NCBI GenBank assembly: GCA_030550205.1
Contig: JAUQPS010000002.1
Span: forward strand, 1-53,728
Direction of reading: 5' to 3'
Length of the DNA stretch: 53,728 bases
DNA from: a bacterium
Lineage (GTDB): Bacteria; Hydrothermota; Hydrothermia; LBFQ01; DSFT01
Positions 9,824 to 18,736 of the stretch are shown in pieces (position 1 is the stretch's first letter; the number at the start of each line of letters is the position of its first letter). Made by a program: the position numbers and the translations under genes. Under the pieces are notes generated by a model. It saw only the letters and a list, made by a program, of their open reading frames with translations, was not told where the DNA came from and did no database searches.

Positions 9824-10710
9824 AATCTCACTTCCTTTCTTAATTTATTTGGAATAACGATAAGATATTTCCCTCTCTTTTCAAATTCAAAAACTTTTAA
9901 ATTTTCATCAAATAGAACATTTTTTATTAATTTTCCATTTTTATCATAAATTAAAATTTTTCCATTATAATTTAGGTTCTTATATATAAAAATTTTTTTG
10001 CTTTTTGTTGAAATTACAAAATTAATTGTATCTAAAATTTCCCCTTTAATTTCTTTGAGATTAGCACTATCATTTATAAATACAAAGTGTTGCTTAAAAC
10101 AATATGCAGGAATTGTATCAATAATTATTGAGCTATCTTTAAGTTTTATAGTTTTTTCTTTATAATCTAAGCAATCTAAATAAAATCTATAATTTCCTTG
10201 GGCTTTTATAGTTATTTTATAAACAATGCCTGGTTTAAAATCAAAGCTTTGCCATATTTTATTTTTACTCATTTGCCAATTTTTAAATTTATATTCTTTT
10301 TGACTAAAATCTATATTTTTTAGAAAATTACTTTCAATTTTAAAAATTCTTATTTTACAATCTTCATTTGAATTATAAAAACTTAACCTAAAAATTACAC
10401 TATCAAAATTTCCAAAATCCTTTATTTCTAAAAATAATTTGTTTGAACTTTTATTTGAGCTTTCTGATTTTTCATTTATTGAAACTTTAAATTTATTGCC
10501 TAAACAATTATTTAGATAATCAATTCTTATATATGGATCTTTAACATTATAAACAACTTGTTCAATATAACCAATTTTTTCGGAAAATATATCCAAAGAA
10601 CTATCACTTTTTTCAATTTTTAAATTTTCAATATCCCAATATTTATATCCGCTTTCTTCTAATTGTGAAAAATCACTGTTTTTAAAAAATAACAAAATTT
10701 CAAGAATCAT
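9820..10710 (-). CDS. Hypothetical exported beta-rich protein
   Basis: A 296-residue protein of unknown function. A very short hydrophobic start (MILEILLFF) is followed by Ser/Asn/Lys-rich beta-strand sequence. The C-terminal 70 residues read like a short Ig-like or sorting-domain fold (NFVISTKSKKIFIYKNLNYNGKI, then GKYLIVIP), comparable to T9SS-like tails, but this is weak. It overlaps the UDG gene upstream and rsmD downstream, so it is an internal operon member. No catalytic motif is seen. Confidence 0.6.
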   Translation of the reverse strand: MILEILLFFKNSDFSQLEESGYKYWDIENLKIEKSDSSLDIFSEKIGYIEQVVYNVKDPYIRIDYLNNCLGNKFKVSINEKSESSNKSSNKLFLEIKDFGNFDSVIFRLSFYNSNEDCKIRIFKIESNFLKNIDFSQKEYKFKNWQMSKNKIWQSFDFKPGIVYKITIKAQGNYRFYLDCLDYKEKTIKLKDSSIIIDTIPAYCFKQHFVFINDSANLKEIKGEILDTINFVISTKSKKIFIYKNLNYNGKILIYDKNGKLIKNVLFDENLKVFEFEKRGKYLIVIPNKLRKEVRL

Positions 10711-11335
10711 TCAAAAAACTTTTTATTTTTTCTAAATCTGATTTTATAACAGGTATTAAATTAGGGTTTCTTAATGCAGCAGCAGGGTGATAAGTAATTA
10801 ATAATGGAATTTTATAAATGCTTTCAATAATTTTTCCTCTATTTTGAAGTGCTCTTTCAAATGGTTTTGAGCTTAATAATCCTGCCGAATATCTTCCAAG
10901 GGCTACAATTAACTTTGGAGAAATAATTTTTATTTGATAATCTAAATATGGCTTACATGTTAAAATTTCATTTTCTTTTGGATCTCTATTATTTAATGGT
11001 CTGCATTTTACTACATTTGTTATAAATACATCTTTTTCTCTATCAATTCCAATTTCTTCTAAAATTTGAGTTAATAGTTTTCCTGCTTTTCCGACAAAAG
11101 GTTTTCCAGTTTTGTCTTCTTCATATCCAGGAGCCTCCCCTACTAATACGATTCTTGCATATGGATTTCCACTTCCAAATACAAATTTTGTTCTTGTTTT
11201 ATGCAATTCACACTTCATGCAGTTTTTAATTTTCTCTTCAAATTGCTCCAAAATTTTTCTTTTATCAATATAATTTTCCATTAAAAAAACTTCTTTTATT
11301 CCATAAATCTCAATTAATTTTTTTAACTTATCCAT
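10700..11335 (-). CDS. Uracil-DNA glycosylase, family 4 (4Fe-4S)
   Basis: Thermophile-type UDG that removes uracil from DNA formed by cytosine deamination. The first cluster cysteines are in NCMKCELHKTR, with further ones in NVVKCRPLNNRDP and LTCKPYL. VLVGEAPGYEEDKTGKPFVGKAG is motif I and YHPAAALRNP holds the C-terminal catalytic-loop His. The length (211 residues) is normal. An ATG at 11335 is preferred; a TTG at 11341 is also possible. It overlaps the gene upstream by a few bases. The function fits heat-driven cytosine deamination. Confidence 0.9.
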   Translation of the reverse strand: MDKLKKLIEIYGIKEVFLMENYIDKRKILEQFEEKIKNCMKCELHKTRTKFVFGSGNPYARIVLVGEAPGYEEDKTGKPFVGKAGKLLTQILEEIGIDREKDVFITNVVKCRPLNNRDPKENEILTCKPYLDYQIKIISPKLIVALGRYSAGLLSSKPFERALQNRGKIIESIYKIPLLITYHPAAALRNPNLIPVIKSDLEKIKSFLNDS

Positions 11336-12284
11336 TTTCAAAAAAATTTAAAAAGTTTGGAGCACCTATCTCTTTAAAATGGGCTTCAAGATTATAATAA
11401 AATTTAAATTCTTCATCACTATAATTTTTCTTTGAACTATAAAAATTATATATTTCATCTTCCTTAAATTCACTATAAAATGTTTCATCCAAGTTTATTA
11501 TTTTAAATTCTCCATTTTCTTTAACATAAAAAGCTTCCATATGAAATGAATTTTTTATTAGCTCCAAGAATGTTTTTGCAAAATTTATATTTACAAAACC
11601 AAATATAACTTTATTGTTATGAAAACTCATCAAACCTATAATAGTGCTTGTAATTTCATCATTTATATAAACTGGCATTCTTTTTATATGTTTCACAAGT
11701 TCGCCTTTTAATAGTATCAAAATATCATTTTGGATTATACTAAAACAATTTAATTTTTTAATAGTCTTTTCAAACTTCTTTATATCACTAATACTTCCAA
11801 AGCAATTATATTTTTTATATAAAAATCCATCCCAACATTTTTTATTCTCTAAATTCATTGTTGTAAGTTTAATATAGTTTTCAAAAGGTCTCTCACTTAA
11901 ATCAATATATTTTAAATAAAAATATGGATAAGTTATAGTTAGCTCATCTACTAAATATAAGTTATTATCGGACTCATAAATTCTTGAAATGATTATGTCA
12001 TACTTTAAAGGTTTTAAATTTGTGATAACTTCATATGTTTGATTATCTAATAAGTTTCTTATTTTAATTTTATTTCCATTTACATTTAAAACTTCAAAAT
12101 ATCCAAAAAATCCATCTTTAATTTTTCTTATGTAATCTAAATGTTTTGAATTCATTAAGTGTTTTCTATCCTCAAAAAAACTAATTATATTTTCATTATT
12201 TAATAACGCCAAGTAGTTTTTTGTGTTTAGGTTTGTATTTTTAACCCATCTTTCAAAGTGAATATCTATTATCTCTTTAAGCAT
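11328..12284 (-). CDS. Hypothetical protein, family not recognised
   Basis: A 318-residue soluble protein with no signal peptide or transmembrane segment. It is rich in Asn, Lys, Phe and Tyr. A possible small beta-barrel (DGFFGYFEVLNVNGNKIKIRNLLDNQ, nearly SH3/RNA-binding in pattern) lies near residues 75-105, and the C-terminus is helical and acidic. It sits between a glycosyltransferase gene and the UDG gene, with its own TTTAAAATTT box 7 nt before the ATG. No motif identifies an activity. Confidence 0.65.
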   Translation of the reverse strand: MLKEIIDIHFERWVKNTNLNTKNYLALLNNENIISFFEDRKHLMNSKHLDYIRKIKDGFFGYFEVLNVNGNKIKIRNLLDNQTYEVITNLKPLKYDIIISRIYESDNNLYLVDELTITYPYFYLKYIDLSERPFENYIKLTTMNLENKKCWDGFLYKKYNCFGSISDIKKFEKTIKKLNCFSIIQNDILILLKGELVKHIKRMPVYINDEITSTIIGLMSFHNNKVIFGFVNINFAKTFLELIKNSFHMEAFYVKENGEFKIINLDETFYSEFKEDEIYNFYSSKKNYSDEEFKFYYNLEAHFKEIGAPNFLNFFENG

Positions 12285-12289
12285 AATTG

Positions 12290-12300
12290 AAATTTTAAAG
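12290..12300 (-). promoter_or_regulatory. -10 box before the gene at 12284
   Basis: Minus-strand CTTTAAAATTTC overlaps the stop codon of the upstream glycosyltransferase. TAAAAT ends 7 nt before the ATG. Confidence 0.5.
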
Positions 12301-13368
12301 TATGCTTAAAATAACTTTTTCATATTCCTTTGCTATTTTTTCTAATTCAAATTCTTTAACTCTTTCCTTTCCTATTTTTTTGTAGTAATTATAAATTTCT
12401 TGATTTTCTAATAATTTGATAGCATTAACAATCTCTTCAACACTATTTGCATAAATTCCATATTTATTATTCTCTCCAAATGTTTCTTTAATCCCACTTC
12501 CTACTATTGGAATTCCAAGTGCCATTGCCTCATAAAAAACAAGTCCAAATCCTTCAAATTCAGATGGTAATACAAGAGCAAAACAATTCTTTAAATACTT
12601 ATAAGGATTCTTTTGAAATCCCAAATAAAAAACTCTATTTTCAACATTTAATTCTTTTGCATAATTATAATATGGTTCAAAATTACCTTTGCCAAGCACT
12701 ATTAAGTAATAATTTTTTAAATATGTTAAAGCTTTTATAACTTTTTTCAAACCTTTATTTTCTTCAAGTCTTGCCATAAAGCACAATGTTTTATTTTCAA
12801 ATATAAATTCATATTCTTCTTCAATTTCTTCTTTTGAAAGCATTTCAATTTTTTTAATATCAATAGGATTATAAATATATGTGCATTTTTCTTTTGGAAT
12901 TTTATAAAGATTTATAATGCTTTCATAAACTTCTTTTGAAACCGCAATGTTTATATTAGCAAACCTTAAAAGCAAAAAATTTAAAAAGTGATATAAAAAT
13001 TTATTTTTGTATGTATTTAATAGTTTATTCATAATACTATGATGTGTACAAATGCAAGGTTTTTTTAAAATTTTTGAAAATAAAATTGCTATATAATTTG
13101 GTTGAAGCTCAAGCCCACTCATTATAATATCGTAATTTTTTAGGATTTTATAAAACTTCTTAAAAAATTTTAATAAATTCTTACTTATTTTTTCATTTTT
13201 ATTTAATACATTAATAACATTTAATTTCGTTTCATAATCCATTAAATCCTTAAACAAAATAATATCAATATCATAATTTAATTGAAATTTTAAATATTCT
13301 CCAATCATTATGTAAGTTTTTTCTGCTCCTCCCCCTTGTAAAGTTGGTAAAATTATTGCTATTTTCAA
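12295..13368 (-). CDS. Glycosyltransferase family 4
   Basis: A 357-residue retaining GT-B enzyme. The N-terminal ILPTLQGGGAEKTYIMI is the acceptor-side glycine loop. The C-terminal CFMARLEENKGLKKVIKAL and LPSEFEGFGLVFYEAMALGIPIVGS form the donor site, with the E-x7-E motif. It transfers an activated sugar to a lipid-linked or polysaccharide acceptor at the cytoplasmic membrane face. The start is a TTG. It is divergent, across 27 bp, from the Wzz-like gene, so it probably belongs to the same polysaccharide locus. Confidence 0.87.
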   Translation of the reverse strand: MKIAIILPTLQGGGAEKTYIMIGEYLKFQLNYDIDIILFKDLMDYETKLNVINVLNKNEKISKNLLKFFKKFYKILKNYDIIMSGLELQPNYIAILFSKILKKPCICTHHSIMNKLLNTYKNKFLYHFLNFLLLRFANINIAVSKEVYESIINLYKIPKEKCTYIYNPIDIKKIEMLSKEEIEEEYEFIFENKTLCFMARLEENKGLKKVIKALTYLKNYYLIVLGKGNFEPYYNYAKELNVENRVFYLGFQKNPYKYLKNCFALVLPSEFEGFGLVFYEAMALGIPIVGSGIKETFGENNKYGIYANSVEEIVNAIKLLENQEIYNYYKKIGKERVKEFELEKIAKEYEKVILSIL

Positions 13369-13376
13369 TTATAAGA

Positions 13377-13390
13377 TTTAAAATTTTAAG
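13377..13390. promoter_or_regulatory. Shared -10 palindrome between the GT4 and Wzz-like genes
   Basis: TTAAAATTTTAA (13378-13389) is self-complementary and gives a TAAAAT core on both strands: 11 nt before the ATG at 13396 and 14 nt before the TTG at 13368. The whole divergent gap is 27 bp. Confidence 0.5.
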
Positions 13391-13395
13391 GCTTT

Positions 13396-14856
13396 ATGAA
13401 ACATATTTCAGTTCTAGACATAATTTATAGTTTATGGCAAAGAAAAAAGGTAATTTCCTTTTCTATAATTTTCTTTCTTCTTCTTGCTGTTATCTATATT
13501 CTTACTTCTAAGCCAATTTATGATCCAACATCTATTGTAAAAATTAATGTTTTTAATATAAATCCAACATGGGCTTCTGAAATATCAAGACAATATATAG
13601 CTCCAATGACACCTGTTGATAAGGTAGGCTCTGAGGTTGAAGCTATTAAGGTAATTTCCGGTGATGTATTAAAAGAAAAAGGAGTAAATTTAGTTTTTAA
13701 AATACCAAAAAATTTTATAAAGCTTGAAATGAAAAAGACAATTATTGATACAATTAAAAAGGATATAAAATTTTATTTAGAAATAAAAAATGATAGTATT
13801 TTAGTGTTTAAGAATAAAAGTTTATTTTGTAGTGGTAAGCTTAATGAAGAAATCAATTGTTCCCTTTTTAGCTTTAAGTTAAACAAGCTAAAAGACTTTA
13901 AATATGAGATATTAAAAGGAGAAATAATTTATAAAAATTATCCAAAAACAATAGAAGATTGGAATAAAAATAAAATTGTAATTAATCAAGAAGGAATTAC
14001 TGATCTTGTGAAAATAACTATTCTTGACGAAGATAAAATATATGCTAGTGAAATAGCAAATGCCATTGCTAATAGATATATAGAATGGACCATAGAACAA
14101 GAAAAGAGAATTGCTTACTTATCCTTAACTCAACTTAAAAACTTACTAAAAAAATTTGATTATAATATAGATTCATTAAAAGCTATAGCGGATAAACTAA
14201 GGTTAGACAGCTTAACACTTGTTTCTTATATGTTAGAATTTAAACCTACTGACCAAGCTCTTGCCAAATTTATTGAAAAACTAATTTCTGACCCAAATAA
14301 TGCTTATTTAAGAGAAGCTATAAGTAGGTTTTACAAAAAAGATATAGATTATACAAGATTGAAGAATGAAATTGTAAATTATTTAACAAAGAGAGATACA
14401 ATATTATCTTCTATTTTGGATAGAGAAATAACTTTGGCTAAGACTGTATCACCAGCTTATATTTTATCCTATGCAAGTCCTCCATATAAACCGAAATGGC
14501 CAAACAAACCTATAATTTTATTTACTTCTTTATTTTTAGGTATTTTGATTGGTATTATTTTATCTCTTATTTTTGATGTTTTTGATAAAAGAATTTTTAC
14601 CATTATTCAACTTAAAAGGTATTCTCATTTAGAAAATGTTAATTTCTTCTATAACTTAAAAGAATTAAAATTATACATTCTTTCAAAACCTAAATTGAGA
14701 TTCCATTTTAATGAGAAAATTGAAAACTTTGAAAATTATCCAAAAGATATAGCAGATGAATATGTTCTTATAATAAAAAGACCCGTAGATATTTATTCTT
14801 ATATTGATATACAAAATAACTATTTAGATAAAAAGTGCAATATAGTTTTATTGTAA
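13396..14856 (+). CDS. Polysaccharide chain-length regulator (Wzz/PCP-like)
   Basis: A 486-residue protein with the PCP architecture. A short cytoplasmic N-terminus precedes TM1 (about 20-40, VISFSIIFFLLLAVIYIL). A long periplasmic part with helical regions at about 210-330 follows. TM2 (about 372-395) comes after a Pro-rich ASPPYKPKWPNKP, the typical Pro motif before the second helix. There is no tyrosine-kinase ATP site in the roughly 90-residue tail. Such proteins set the length of O-antigen or exopolysaccharide chains. It overlaps the flippase gene by 22 nt. Confidence 0.8.
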   Translation: MKHISVLDIIYSLWQRKKVISFSIIFFLLLAVIYILTSKPIYDPTSIVKINVFNINPTWASEISRQYIAPMTPVDKVGSEVEAIKVISGDVLKEKGVNLVFKIPKNFIKLEMKKTIIDTIKKDIKFYLEIKNDSILVFKNKSLFCSGKLNEEINCSLFSFKLNKLKDFKYEILKGEIIYKNYPKTIEDWNKNKIVINQEGITDLVKITILDEDKIYASEIANAIANRYIEWTIEQEKRIAYLSLTQLKNLLKKFDYNIDSLKAIADKLRLDSLTLVSYMLEFKPTDQALAKFIEKLISDPNNAYLREAISRFYKKDIDYTRLKNEIVNYLTKRDTILSSILDREITLAKTVSPAYILSYASPPYKPKWPNKPIILFTSLFLGILIGIILSLIFDVFDKRIFTIIQLKRYSHLENVNFFYNLKELKLYILSKPKLRFHFNEKIENFENYPKDIADEYVLIIKRPVDIYSYIDIQNNYLDKKCNIVLL

Positions 14857-16007
14857 AAAGAGTTTTCGCTTCATTTTTCTTAAAATTTTTAGGTTCATTA
14901 TGTGGATTTTTAACAATTATTATAACTGCAAGATTATTAGGAGCGGAAGGTAGAGGAGAAGTTGCTCTTTTTGTAAATATATTAAATTTAATTCTTGCTT
15001 TTACTTCCACATTTTCTTCAAGTTTTTCATATATTGTAGGAAATTTAAAGTATGAAATTAATAAGGTTTTTAACCTAACTATACTACTTACACTTTTTTT
15101 CTTTATTGCTATTTTGGTATTTTCTTTTTGGAATTATAAGTATTTTATGTTTATTATTTTAGCATTTTTGTTTGCAAATATAATTTATTATATTGAGGGT
15201 ATTGGTTATGGAATTGATGATTTTAAGCTTGTAAATATTATAAGAAATTTACCTTCAATTTTGACATTTATTTTTACATTTCTTCTTTTAAGCTATAAAA
15301 AAGATGTTTTACTTGCTATCCTTTCTAATTTTTTGGGATTTTTTATTGTATTTTTGTTTGTTTTCCCAAAATTTATTAAATTTTTAAGCTTTCAAATAGA
15401 TTTTAAATTATTAAAAACAATAATAAAACATGGTATTTTCGTTGCCCTTTCAACCTTAATGACATTTTTATTATATAGAATAGATTTCTTTTTAATAGAA
15501 AAATTTTATTCAAAAAAAGAACTTGGAATATATTCAGTTGCAATAAGTATTGGTGAAATAAATTCTATTATTTTTTCTTTTGTTATAACTGCGGTTTTAG
15601 GTAAATTTTTTTCTAATGAGGGCAGAAAAGTTTTAAATCAGTCAATTATTATTATTTGGATTTTTCAAATTTTTGGAATAATTTTATTTTTACTATTTGG
15701 AAAATTCTTTATAAATTTTTTATTTACAAAAGATTTTTCATCAGCCTATATCCCTTCTTTAATTATTCTCATTTCAACCGCTATTTATAGTCCTTCATCG
15801 CTAATAGCAGTTTATATAAATGTAAAATTAGGTAAAACTTACATTCCATTTATAATAGCTTTAATTTCATTAATTTTTAAATTTTTCTTAGCTATTATCC
15901 TTATTAAACAATTTTCATTAATAGGTGCATCACTTTCTTGTCTTATCTCTTATACTTTAACATTTTCAATATATGCTTTTATCTATTTCAAATTTATTAA
16001 AAAGTAG
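14835..16007 (+). CDS. Polysaccharide flippase (Wzx/MVF superfamily)
   Basis: A 390-residue polytopic membrane protein with about 12 hydrophobic helices. The N-terminus (FFLKFLGSLCGFLTIIITARLLGAEGRGEVALF) is the classical start of oligosaccharide flippases, which turn lipid-linked repeat units across the inner membrane. Start GTG inside the end of the Wzz-like gene. It is followed by an overlapping polymerase/ligase gene, giving a Wzz-Wzx-Wzy order. Confidence 0.87.
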   Translation: MQYSFIVKRVFASFFLKFLGSLCGFLTIIITARLLGAEGRGEVALFVNILNLILAFTSTFSSSFSYIVGNLKYEINKVFNLTILLTLFFFIAILVFSFWNYKYFMFIILAFLFANIIYYIEGIGYGIDDFKLVNIIRNLPSILTFIFTFLLLSYKKDVLLAILSNFLGFFIVFLFVFPKFIKFLSFQIDFKLLKTIIKHGIFVALSTLMTFLLYRIDFFLIEKFYSKKELGIYSVAISIGEINSIIFSFVITAVLGKFFSNEGRKVLNQSIIIIWIFQIFGIILFLLFGKFFINFLFTKDFSSAYIPSLIILISTAIYSPSSLIAVYINVKLGKTYIPFIIALISLIFKFFLAIILIKQFSLIGASLSCLISYTLTFSIYAFIYFKFIKK

Positions 16008-17262
16008 TTATTTTTTAACATTTTTCTTTGGTTTTATTGGTCAAGTATTTTATATAAAATTGGGCATAGCAATATCACCCTTTCGAGCCTTTTTTATTAT
16101 TACTCTAATTTTATTACTTCTAAAATTTCTACTTGAAGAAGGAAGTTTTTATAATTTTTTAAAAAATTCTTTAAAATATGGTTGGTTTTTATTAATTTTA
16201 TTGTTTTGGTCATATTTAAGTTTGCTTTGGGCTATTGATTGGCAGTATGTTCCAACTGAGCTTAGTAATTTGACTGTTTATATTTTATTTTCTCTTATTT
16301 CACTTGCTATTATTGAAAATAAAAGAGATTTTAAAATACTTATCTATATTTGGATATTTGTTTTTTTTCTTTCAATTCTTGTTGCATTTTGGGAGATATT
16401 AACAGCAAATCATTTAATAACCTCACAATATCACAAATCAAATTATGTTAATAATAAATTTGAAACATTCATCGTTTATACAAAAGTTTTTATTCCTACA
16501 AGTTTTTATGGTAATCAAAACGATTTTTCTACATACATTATTTTATCCCTTCCAATTATCTTCTTTATGATAAAAAATTATTTTATAAAGCTACCCCTTA
16601 TTTTTTCAGGTATTTTTATAATTTTTTATGTTGTATCAAGGGCAAATTTAATTGGTTTATTCTTTCAGTCACTTTTTCTTCCATTTTTTATGAATAAAAA
16701 ATTTAATTTAATTTATGTTCCCTTGTTTATTTTTACAACAATTTTCTCAATTTATACTTTATATTATATAAAAACTACTTCTTATCCTGAATTTATTAAA
16801 GATGAAAGATTTTTAAGATTTTATGCAAATATAAGGAATAAAGTAATAACAACATTGCAGGCAAAAAAAGATTTTTCTACAATAATAAGAGAAAATTTAT
16901 ATAAATCAAGTTTTGAATACTTTTTAGATTCAAAAGGTTTGGGTGTTGGTGTGGGTCAGCTTAGTTATTTACTTGAAAATAAACCAAAATATTATGTTTT
17001 TTATTTTAAGGACCCTCACAACTTTTATTTAGAAATTCTTACTAAATTTGGTATATTTGTATTTCTTGCTTATATTTTATTTTTAATTTACATTGTTTTA
17101 AATGCTTTAAATTCTATATCAAATCCATTTTCAAAAGCCATTATTTTAAGTATTATTGGATTTTTGTTTGGTTCAATAAGTCCTTATAGTTTAATTTTAT
17201 TTTATCCGTTATGGGCTTTTATTGTGATTATAATGAATTACTTTAAGGTAGAACTAAAATGA
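15973..17262 (+). CDS. O-antigen polymerase/ligase (Wzy/WaaL-like)
   Basis: A 429-residue membrane protein with about 10-12 helices. A large periplasmic loop at about 270-345 contains GLGVGVGQLSYLLENKP and DPHNFYLEILTKFGI. The H-N-x-x-L/Y-E pattern is the hallmark of the O-antigen ligase family. It would polymerise or ligate lipid-linked glycan on the periplasmic side. The ATG at 15973 overlaps the flippase by 35 nt. The 3' end overlaps a convergent small gene by 20 nt. Confidence 0.85.
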   Translation: MLLSISNLLKSSYFLTFFFGFIGQVFYIKLGIAISPFRAFFIITLILLLLKFLLEEGSFYNFLKNSLKYGWFLLILLFWSYLSLLWAIDWQYVPTELSNLTVYILFSLISLAIIENKRDFKILIYIWIFVFFLSILVAFWEILTANHLITSQYHKSNYVNNKFETFIVYTKVFIPTSFYGNQNDFSTYIILSLPIIFFMIKNYFIKLPLIFSGIFIIFYVVSRANLIGLFFQSLFLPFFMNKKFNLIYVPLFIFTTIFSIYTLYYIKTTSYPEFIKDERFLRFYANIRNKVITTLQAKKDFSTIIRENLYKSSFEYFLDSKGLGVGVGQLSYLLENKPKYYVFYFKDPHNFYLEILTKFGIFVFLAYILFLIYIVLNALNSISNPFSKAIILSIIGFLFGSISPYSLILFYPLWAFIVIIMNYFKVELK

Positions 17263-17536
17263 ATTTCTTTAATTCGTTTGTTTCTTTTTCCTTTAAAATG
17301 ATAATATATATTCCTTGTTTTGGTAGTTGATATTTATAAACATTTGTTCCTACGTTTGTAATGCTATAAAGTATTCTACCAGAATTATCATAAATGCTTA
17401 ATATGGCTGGTTTGTCGCTATGAGCATATATAGTAGCACTTTGATTTTTTGTAATAACAGTTGATGCAACATCAAGCTTTATTTGAGCATGTGCTAGGCT
17501 TGTTAAAATTAAAAGTGTTAAAATAAACTTTCTCAT
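17243..17536 (-). CDS. Small exported protein: signal peptide plus sorting-domain-like fold
   Basis: A 97-residue protein. A normal signal peptide (MRKFILTLLILTSLAHAQ, cleavage after Ala-His-Ala) is followed directly by about 78 residues resembling a Por/T9SS-type C-terminal sorting domain. The pattern is SIYDNSGRILYSI, then QLPKQGIYIIILK and KKFILV. These domains normally end large secreted proteins; here there is no passenger. It has its own TTTAAAATTTT box 8 nt before the ATG. It could be a pilin-like or adaptor protein; no function is established. Confidence 0.75.
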   Translation of the reverse strand: MRKFILTLLILTSLAHAQIKLDVASTVITKNQSATIYAHSDKPAILSIYDNSGRILYSITNVGTNVYKYQLPKQGIYIIILKEKETNELKKFILVLP

Positions 17537-17541
17537 AGTCC

Positions 17542-17553
17542 AAAATTTTAAAG
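17542..17553 (-). promoter_or_regulatory. -10 box of the small exported protein
   Basis: Minus-strand GCTTTAAAATTTT. TAAAAT ends 8 nt before the ATG at 17536, and there is no Shine-Dalgarno sequence. Confidence 0.55.
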
Positions 17554-17581
17554 CATACTTTTGAATAATTGCAATTAAAAC

Positions 17582-17592
17582 TTTAAAATTTT
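17582..17592 (+). promoter_or_regulatory. -10 box of sucC
   Basis: CTTTAAAATTTT. TAAAAT (17584-17589) ends 7 nt before the ATG at 17597, predicting a leaderless mRNA. Confidence 0.55.
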
Positions 17593-17596
17593 CAGT

Positions 17597-18736
17597 ATGA
17601 AGATTCTTGAATATAAAGCAAAAGAGATCTTCAAAAAATACAATATGCCGATACCTGATGGTTATATATGCAAAAGTATAGATGATGTGAGAGATGCCTT
17701 AAGTAAGTTGAAATTTCCTGTTGTAATAAAAGCCCAGGTTCCAGTTGGTGGAAGAGGGAAAGCAGGAGGGGTTAAATTGGCAAATAATTATGAAGAAGCG
17801 ATTGAAAAGTCAAAAAATATATTAAGTATGACCATTAAATCTATTCCTGTAAAGAAAATTTTAATAGCAAATGCAGTTAATATAAAAAAGGAATTTTATA
17901 TTGGAATTACTCTTGATAGGAAAATAAACAAAAATGTAATAATAACTTCAAAGGAAGGTGGAGTAGATATTGAGGAAGTAGCAAAAGTAAATCCATCTGC
18001 CATAATTAAACATCCTATTGATCCATTTTTAGGATTAAGGGATTATGAAGCAAGAGAAATTGCTTATCAATTAGTAGATAGTAAAGAAATAGCAAATGAA
18101 ATTTCAAAAATCATTAAAAATTTATATAATGCTTATATGGATTTAGAAGCTCAACTTGCAGAAATTAATCCTCTTGTAATTGATGATGAAAATAAAGTAT
18201 GGGTTGTAGATGCCAAAATTCTAACAGATGATAATGCTCTATTTAGAAAAAGCTTTATTGAAGAATATAGGGATATAGATTATGAGAATTTTGAGGAAAT
18301 TGAAGCAAAAAAATATGGACTTTCATTTATTAAGCTTGATGGAAATATAGGAAATATGGTAAATGGGGCAGGACTTGCTATGGCTACAATGGATGTCATT
18401 AAGTATTATGGCGGGGAACCTGCTAATTTCTTAGATGTAGGTGGCTCATCTAGTGTAGAAAAAACTAAAAAAGCTATGGAAATTATATTATCTGATAAGA
18501 ATGTAAAAAGTGTTTTTGTAAATATATTTGGAGGTATTACAAGAACAGATGATATAGCCCAAGGAATTATATCCGCATTTAAGGAAATAGAAATTAGAGT
18601 TCCAGTCGTAATAAGACTTACGGGAACAAATGAAGAAATTGCTAAAAGAATGTTAAGAGAAAGTGGTTTAAATTTAATAATTGTAGATAGTATGTCAGAA
18701 GGAGCAAAAAAAGCGGTTGAGTTAGCAAATAAGTGA
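17597..18736 (+). CDS. sucC: Succinyl-CoA ligase (ADP-forming) beta subunit
   Basis: A 379-residue ATP-grasp subunit of normal length. MKILEYKAKEIFKKYNMPIP is the typical N-terminus; KAQVPVGGRGKAGGVK and AEINPLVID form the nucleotide and metal site. NFLDVGGSS and VNIFGGITRTDDIAQGI belong to the CoA-ligase domain. With SucD it interconverts succinyl-CoA and succinate with ATP formation in the TCA cycle. SucD is not next to it; an MFS gene overlaps its stop (GTGA) instead. Confidence 0.93.
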   Translation: MKILEYKAKEIFKKYNMPIPDGYICKSIDDVRDALSKLKFPVVIKAQVPVGGRGKAGGVKLANNYEEAIEKSKNILSMTIKSIPVKKILIANAVNIKKEFYIGITLDRKINKNVIITSKEGGVDIEEVAKVNPSAIIKHPIDPFLGLRDYEAREIAYQLVDSKEIANEISKIIKNLYNAYMDLEAQLAEINPLVIDDENKVWVVDAKILTDDNALFRKSFIEEYRDIDYENFEEIEAKKYGLSFIKLDGNIGNMVNGAGLAMATMDVIKYYGGEPANFLDVGGSSSVEKTKKAMEIILSDKNVKSVFVNIFGGITRTDDIAQGIISAFKEIEIRVPVVIRLTGTNEEIAKRMLRESGLNLIIVDSMSEGAKKAVELANK

